Below, piece after piece: positions 58,678-64,000 of a stretch of 64,000 nucleotides of DNA. The number at the start of each line of letters is the position of its first letter. The stretch's first letter is position 1. Origin of the DNA: Kribbella pittospori (GTDB lineage Bacteria; Actinomycetota; Actinomycetes; Propionibacteriales; Kribbellaceae); the NCBI RefSeq assembly GCF_004331465.1, contig NZ_SJKB01000013.1:1-64000 (forward strand). The letters run 5' to 3'. The notes beneath the pieces were generated by a model that ran no database searches, was not told the origin of the DNA, and was given only the letters and a program-made list of their open reading frames with translations. A program made the translations under genes and the position numbers.

Positions 58678-59634
58678 ATGAACACCCGACTCGGACGCGG
58701 ACTTGGCGCGCTGATCCCCAGCACGCCTGCTCCTGGGAGCACCGCCACCCTCGGCAGCAAGTCCAGTTCGATTCCGGGAGCACCGCCGGCCGCACGGCCT
58801 GAGTCGGAGCTCGCCGCGGTGCCGGGTGCGGAGTTCGCCGAGATCGAGGTCTCGAAGATCACCCCGAACCCGAAGCAGCCGCGCAGCGTCTTCGACGAGG
58901 AGGCGATGGAGGAGTTGGTCCACTCGGTGAAGGAGATCGGGCTGCTGCAGCCGATCGTCGTACGCCGACTGGAGCACGACAAGTACGAACTGGTGATGGG
59001 CGAGCGCCGCTGGCGCGCGACCCAGGAGGCAGGCCTCGCCACAATCCCGGCCATCGTTCGCGACACCTCGGACGACGTGATGCTCCGGGACGCGCTGCTG
59101 GAGAACCTGCACCGGAGCCAGCTGAACCCGCTCGAGGAAGCAGCGGCGTACCAGCAGATGCTCGACGACTTCGGCTGCACCCAGGAAGTCCTCGCCACCC
59201 GGATCGGCCGCTCCCGCCCGCAGATCTCGAACACCCTGCGCCTCCTGAAGCTCCCGGCCGGCGTACAGCGCCGCGTAGCCGCAGGCGTCCTGTCCGCAGG
59301 TCACGCCCGCGCCCTGCTCGGCCTCCCCAGCGGCGACGCCATCGAGCGCCTGGCCCAACGCATCGTCGCCGAGGGGCTCTCCGTCCGCACCGTCGAGGAG
59401 ATCGTCGCCCTGGGCGACATGAACGCCGACGACGCCACCCCCACCCAACGCCGCCGCAACAAGCCGGTCGCCCCGCGCCTGGTCGACCTGGCCGACCGCC
59501 TCTCCGACCGCTTCGAAACCCGCGTCAAAGTAGACCTAGGCAAAACCAAGGGCAAAATCACCGTAGAGTTCGCGTCCCTGGACGACCTAGAACGCATAGT
59601 CACCCTCATGGACCCCAACAAGCAGACCCCGTAG
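58678..59634 (+). CDS. parB: Chromosome-partitioning protein ParB
   Basis: The 318-residue protein has the N-terminal ParA-interacting opening NTRLGRGLGALIPS, the CTPase/ParB box (MGERRWRATQEAG, and LLENLHRSQLNPLEEAAAY), the central helix-turn-helix that reads parS (CTQEVLATRIGRSRPQISNTLRLLKLP) and a C-terminal dimerisation region (KVDLGKTKGKITVEFASLDDLERIVTLM). It spreads from the parS sites listed here. Confidence 0.96.
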   Translation: MNTRLGRGLGALIPSTPAPGSTATLGSKSSSIPGAPPAARPESELAAVPGAEFAEIEVSKITPNPKQPRSVFDEEAMEELVHSVKEIGLLQPIVVRRLEHDKYELVMGERRWRATQEAGLATIPAIVRDTSDDVMLRDALLENLHRSQLNPLEEAAAYQQMLDDFGCTQEVLATRIGRSRPQISNTLRLLKLPAGVQRRVAAGVLSAGHARALLGLPSGDAIERLAQRIVAEGLSVRTVEEIVALGDMNADDATPTQRRRNKPVAPRLVDLADRLSDRFETRVKVDLGKTKGKITVEFASLDDLERIVTLMDPNKQTP

Positions 59635-59639
59635 GTCGC

Positions 59640-60030
59640 ACGGGCAGCACCACCTTCGCGGGCGGCACCCGAGGGATCCGGCGCCAGCACCACCTTCGCG
59701 GCCAGCACCACCTTGGCGGGCAGGACCACCTTCGCGAGGCAGCACCAGCTCGCGGCCAGCACTCCTCCTTCACGGTCAACACCAGCCCGCAGGTCCACCA
59801 CGCCGCGGGCCGAACAACCACCGTCGCCGCCAGCACCACCACCGTCGCGGCCATCACCACTTCACGGGAAGCACCACCTCACCGCGACCACTCCCGTGGG
59901 CACGCCCCATCTCGCGGCCACATCTCGCTGGCACGGCCACCACTACGCCGCGACCACTTCGCGGGCGCGACCACATCTCGCAGCCACCACCTCGCGGACA
60001 CGACCACCACCGTCGCGGGCAGCACCCGGC
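59640..60030. repeat. Degenerate 18-21-base repeats
   Basis: Units like CAGCACCACCTTCGCGGC recur from 59644 (AGCACCACC at 59646, 59685, 59704; related starts at 59722, 59740, 59757) and fade out by about 60030. They are imperfect, with spacings of about 16-21 bases after the first gap, and on the minus strand would read VVLPAK-like units. Confidence 0.65.
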
Positions 60031-60562
60031 TACCACCGCCCCACCTCCACGGCCGCCTCCCGTGCCGACACAACCGCACACCGCCCCGCTCCACGCGAGG
60101 ACTCCCAAGACCAGCGCCCCAAAGCCACGCCATGTACGCCGTCGCACAACGCGACCCTCAACCCGCCACCTACCGACACGGCCGGGCGGTAGACGATCTC
60201 CAGCAGTGGGTCGGTCGCAGTGACCGGGTCACGACCTGCGCCACAAGCGCCAAGGCGACTCCGGACCACCCCCCCGTAACCCACCACCCCGTGACCCGCC
60301 GGCGTTAGTCACCTCCACCGACTCGGCCCCGGCGAGCGGCCCCTCGCACCACCGTCATGCAGCGGACTGACAAGGGCGCCGAGACCGCCACCTCCCAACC
60401 ACACCAACACCCCAGTCGTCCCACGCGACCGCACCAACCACGGCGCCCACCGACGACCCCACGCCGCAGAAGCTCCGATCGCCCCGACCCCCGCCCGGCC
60501 CCCCCACCCCGGCCCCGGCCGAGCACCCCGCCCGGTCGTCCACTCCGCCCCGCTCGTCCGCG

Positions 60563-60706
60563 CCGGTCGCCCACCCCGCGCCGGTCGCCCACCCCGCCCC
60601 GGTCGCCCACCCCGCCCCGGTCGCCCACCCCGCCCCGGTCGCCCATCCCGCGCCGGCCGTTCACTCCGCCCCGGCCGTTCACTCCCACCGGTCGTGCATC
60701 CCGCCG
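60563..60706. repeat. Eight 18-base tandem repeats
   Basis: CCGGTCGCCCACCCCGCN starts at 60563, 60581, 60599 and 60617, with diverging units at 60635, 60653, 60671 and 60689. The period is exactly 18 bases. The first four differ only in the last base. Confidence 0.9.
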
Positions 60707-61493
60707 CGGCAACTGCCCGCGGCTCTGACCCCCGGCCACGATCCTCCGGAGCACGACGGGTCGGCGCTCAGTGCCCGACCCAGCTCGGCCGGGCAAGGCC
60801 GGCGTCGCCTGATCCGGCGCAGCCAGGCAAGACCGGCGCCCACCCGCCCCGGTCCACGAGGTCCTCGGCGCCGAGATCCCCACCTACGGACTTCCCGCCG
60901 ATCGGGGTGCCAGTCAGTCCTCCTGATGTCCCGAAGGACAGGAGGTAGGCACGAGCCCAGCTCAACGTGGCGCCGGGAGCGGACCAGGCTGCAAGCCGAC
61001 TGACCACCACCCGTCCTTCGGTACGGCGTTCGCGACGAAGACCTGGGTCGGAAGACAAGCGCACTTACAGAACCCACCTCGCCCGGCGCGAGGTCCGAAG
61101 TACACCGGACCTCGCTGGCTTCATGTCCACGCCCGCACTCTCTAGCTAGCTCGCTTCGACCGCGGCCGTTCAGCCGGTCGAGTGGAGGTCAGACTGGACG
61201 TCGTTCGGCCCCTCCAAGTGGACCGAGGCACGTGAGCCGTCGGCCCGAGGCCACCGCCGCCGGGGCTGCGTGGATGTCTGCAGCGCGGCGACAGGCTGAC
61301 CTCGAGGACGACTGCGCTTGCCAGCGAGGCGCGCCGCGCCGCTCTGCAAACTCAGTGACGACTGGTCGTTCCTCGGCACGGTCGGAGGTCCGGGAGACGG
61401 CAGGACTGAGCAGCTCGCCGAGCAGCCGGCGTCTCGGGTCGGAGGAGTAGAGCGAACTCGCTCGGCCAGATCTCCGCCAGCCAGTCATCGAAT

Positions 61494-61507
61494 GTTTCAC
61501 ATGAAAC
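61494..61507. other. parS-like variant A
   Basis: GTTTCACATGAAAC differs from parS only in the central step (CACATG for CACGTG) and is flanked by AAT...AT. Confidence 0.5.
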
Positions 61508-62523
61508 ATCAGTCCAGCACCGGCTAGCCGACTCGCCCGCGGCTGCTTGTCCGACGCCTCAGGATCTGTCGAAGACGGGGGCGGAGCCGGACGCAGTGCC
61601 CCCGGGGACGGCGTTCGGGCGGAGGAAGGCGGTAGGGGACTACCCGCACCTCGTACGAGCGAGGCCTGTGGCATGACGCCTCCTGGCGTAGACGGCAGCG
61701 GACTCCAGGTGAGGAGGCGGCGGCAGTTGCCGAGATCCTTGGTGCCTGCGGTCGGCGGAGTCGTCGTCCTTGGTACGGCAGACGTCGGCGAAGTCCGGGG
61801 CGGACGGGCGACGGCAGTTGCCGAGGGCACCGGCGCCTGGGGGGATAGCGGAGTCGTGCAGCCTGGCTGGTTTCATCTCGACCCCGCACTCGCTAGTCAG
61901 CCTCGGCCGCGGCTGCTGACTCGGTCTCTGGGTGCACCGAACGACGGGTAGTCGTCGGCTGCGGACGGCACAGAGCCTCGTTCCGGCGAGTGTTGGTCCG
62001 TGGCCGGGCTGGGACTACCCGTTCTCCGCGCGGGCGGACGCTGGCGGAGGGCGGGCAGCCGGGCGCGGGGTGTTGCCGAGGGCATCCGCGGCTCACGGCC
62101 GCGGAGTGTCGACGCCGGATCCGCGAGGTCGGCCTGGCCGAGCGAGGCTGTGCAGCGGGCGGGAGTGGGCAGCGGGCGGGAGTGGGCAGGTGCTCGGCAG
62201 GGACCGTGAGGAGAGCTGAGGTGTGAGGGGGCGCTGCGCATCAGGAACCCGGGCGAGAAGGCCGACAGGTCGGAACCTCGAACGGCCGTTGGGTCGGCGA
62301 GGCTGGCGTCCGGAACTGCCGGATTCCTCTGTGTGCGGGATTCTTAGCGAGGTGCGGGGCTGCCGCTTCTAGCCGTTGGCGTCGAGAGCAGGGCGGCGAC
62401 ACGCTGCGCGAAGGTGCTTAGGATCGCGTTGGGGGAGGAATTCTGGGGGTTCGGGTGCGGGCCTGGTCTCGAACCGATCCGCGCGGGATTTGTCGACAAA
62501 GCTATTTGGGGACTTGCGGCGAA

Positions 62524-62537
62524 TGTTTCATGTGAAA
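62524..62537. other. parS-like variant B
   Basis: GTTTCATGTGAAAC is the exact reverse complement of variant A and is also flanked by AAT...ATT. Confidence 0.5.
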
Positions 62538-63113
62538 CATTCGGGCGTGGGCGGCTTTGATGAGGTGGCTGGCGGGGAGCTTGGCGTCGGTGAGGGCCTA
62601 CGGCGAGGGACCAGTCGATCGCCCCAGTTGAGGCGTATCAGTCGAGGCCGGTCAGGTTCTCCCAGTACACGGAGGGAAGAGGCGCGTACCGGGAGCCGCG
62701 GTCGCCGATGTCGGGCTTGCGGACGTCGACCGAGTTGGTGGCCGCAGTGGCATTTGAGTGTGTCATCGAGATCGTGATGGCCGAGGTGTCGAGGCGCGGT
62801 GGCGTCGGCGCCGCGACAGGCCTAGGGGAGCGCCTCGTCGACACGGGAGCAAGCTAGCTGAGAACTTGTCGCCAGGTGACCTCACGAGGCGACAAGACCC
62901 CGTACGTCCGATGGCAAGCGAAGCGCGGCAGCTCGAGCTTGGCGCCTATCGGGGACTGTCAGACACAGACTCACCAGGATGCGAAGGGCGAGGCCGATTG
63001 TCCCAGGCGTGCGTGGCTAGCTGGTTTCAGCTGGCGCGGTTTGCCTGGGTGATGTCGTTGAGGGCTTGGCACGAGGGACAAGCTGAGGCCGCCGCGAGAG
63101 GGCGGCTGCGGGA

Positions 63114-63467
63114 TTAGCGGCCTACAAGTTCGTGGGTGGTTTTGCGTTCGGCGTAGAAGGAGAGGAAGGGGATGGTGCCGGCCAGGGCCATCAGGACCAG
63201 GCGGGGGAGGGACCATCGGACTCGGCGGAAGAGGTCGAAGGTGCCGAGTAGGTAGATGACGTACAGGAAGCCGTGGAGGGGGCCTACGACGTCCATTGCG
63301 CTGGGGTCGTCGGCGAGGTACTTCAGGGGCATTGCGACGAACAGCAGCACCAGCAGCATGACACCGACGATGTAGGCGATCACGCGATACCGGGTGAGTG
63401 CACCGCGGACGGCCGGCGTGAGTGGCTGCGGGGTGGCGGAGGTGGCGGGGTCGGCTGGTGAGGTCAC
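63114..63467 (-). CDS. DUF3817 membrane protein
   Basis: The 117-residue protein has three hydrophobic segments (about 30-48, 63-78, 88-105) and the DUF3817 pattern YRVIAYIVGVMLLVLLFVAMPLKYL, GPLHGFLYVIYLLGTFDL and FLSFYAERK. These small integral membrane proteins are widespread in Actinobacteria with no known role. The start is GTG at 63467. It is the only gene between parB and the window end. Confidence 0.88.
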   Translation of the reverse strand: MTSPADPATSATPQPLTPAVRGALTRYRVIAYIVGVMLLVLLFVAMPLKYLADDPSAMDVVGPLHGFLYVIYLLGTFDLFRRVRWSLPRLVLMALAGTIPFLSFYAERKTTHELVGR

Positions 63468-63514
63468 GCTGAAACGGTACCGCTCGACTCCACAGCCCCA
63501 CCGGCCCGGTCACC

Positions 63515-63990
63515 TTCACCAGTAGGCCGACCACCGGACCGACCATCGGTCCTGTCATGCGAGCCGTCATCGGACCCGTCTACCCCATCGGCCCGGTCAC
63601 CTTCACCACAGGCCCACTACTCGACTCACCATCGGTCTCTCGTTCAGACCCGGCAGACTTCGCGGCTTGGTCGCCGTCATCACCAGGCCGACGACCGGAT
63701 CGACCAGCGGTCACCTCACACGAGCCGTCATCGGACCCGTCTACCCCATCGGTTCGGTCACCCTCGCTACCAGGCTCATCACCGGATCGACCATCGGTCC
63801 CGAGATCGGTCCCCTCAGCCTCCGCGTCTGGGTCCCCGTCGCTACCAGGCTCACCACTGGATCGACCATCGGTCGTGTTATGCGAGCCCTAGTCGGATCG
63901 GTGAGCCGCAGTGGCCCGGGCGGCTTCGCCAGGCTGACGAGCGGACCACCATCAGTCCAACGGGGTCCCGTCAGCCTTCTGCGTCTAAGC
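63515..63990. repeat. Imperfect dispersed repeats near window end
   Basis: A 32-base sequence containing GAGCCGTCATCGGACCCGTC is identical at 63560 and 63721 (161 bases apart). Motifs such as ATCGACCATCGGTC and CACCAGGC(C/T) recur in degenerate form to the window end. No gene is supported in 63468-64000. Confidence 0.7.
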
Positions 63991-64000
63991 CCCCATCGCC

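Larger units (their letters stand above)
59635..63113. other. Gene-free region with repeats after parB
   Basis: I find no credible gene in about 3.5 kb. Open frames here lack ribosome sites and family sequence and their products are simple repeats. The stretch holds the repeat blocks at 59640 and 60563, the two parS variants at 61494 and 62524, and two exact 17-base units (GCAGCGGGCGGGAGTGG) at 62152-62185. GGCAGTTGCCGAG occurs twice near 61725 and 61814. Confidence 0.6.

Noticed and set aside
60563..60706. Possible CRISPR array
   Set aside because: Units are directly abutting 18-mers without spacers, and there are no cas genes in the window.
60305..60883. Minus-strand frame encoding GDRGGV repeats
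   Set aside because: It is produced by the 18-base DNA repeat; there is no ribosome site or non-repeat domain.
61189..61830. 213-codon minus-strand frame
   Set aside because: No recognisable domain or start signal; composition is typical of random GC-rich sequence, and it spans a parS variant.
1..64000. Insertion sequences, prophage or integrated element
   Set aside because: No transposase, integrase or phage-like gene was found, and the tRNA genes are not disrupted.

Overview
The window is high-GC actinobacterial chromosomal DNA that contains the replication origin. The order rpmH-rnpA-yidD-yidC-jag-rsmG-parA-parB on one side and dnaA-dnaN-gnd-recF-dciA-gyrB-gyrA-DUF3566-tRNA-Ile-DLW39-tRNA-Ala on the other is the classic actinobacterial oriC neighbourhood. 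The short gnd between dnaN and recF, F420-type oxidoreductases, DUF4328 proteins and secreted arabinan hydrolases fit a soil member of the Propionibacteriales. A Kribbella-like genus is my guess, made from content and not from a search.

Layout. 0-2.3 kb: two secreted proteins of unknown role and a gene remnant. 2.3-8.1 kb: an arabinan-degradation operon (two GH43 enzymes, one GH51) beside a LacI-type regulator and paired operator-like sites. 8.2-18.7 kb: redox enzymes with TetR regulators, a TIM-barrel isomerase, two DUF4328 membrane proteins (one with a very long Tyr/Ser-rich tail), Ogt, a cyclophilin and a rhomboid protease. 18.9-24.6 kb: a QueA-like / SDR / AGPS-like flavoprotein operon divergent from tetR-glpD. 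24.6-36.7 kb: a mosaic of small metabolic and regulatory genes, including an MfpA-like pentapeptide protein, three further flavin or F420 proteins, an ArsR-SRPBCC fusion, an orphan ClpX-type zinc finger and a frameshifted META-domain gene. 36.9-53.1 kb: two tRNAs and the leftward replication block from DUF3566 back to dnaA. This block is interrupted by a divergent operon of three translationally coupled membrane-anchored proteins, which converges on a multi-pass membrane protein. 53.1-59.6 kb: the rightward block rpmH to parB, with parS sites inside rsmG and parA and before parB. 59.6-63.1 kb: about 3.5 kb without a convincing gene but with short repeats and two parS-like variants. 63.1-64 kb: a DUF3817 membrane protein and another repeat-rich spacer.

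How it fits together. Transcription in the core block diverges from about 53.1-53.8 kb, co-directional with two forks leaving oriC. DnaA boxes lie on both sides of dnaA. A further compact box cluster lies about 23 kb away at 28.0 kb. parS sites sit within a few kb of the origin, as expected for ParAB segregation. Outside the core, most regulators are divergent from, or overlap, the gene they probably control and have visible palindromes between them, so several operator predictions are testable.

Limits: all family names come from reading motifs, start codons were chosen from Shine-Dalgarno-like sequence and family length, and no searches were run.
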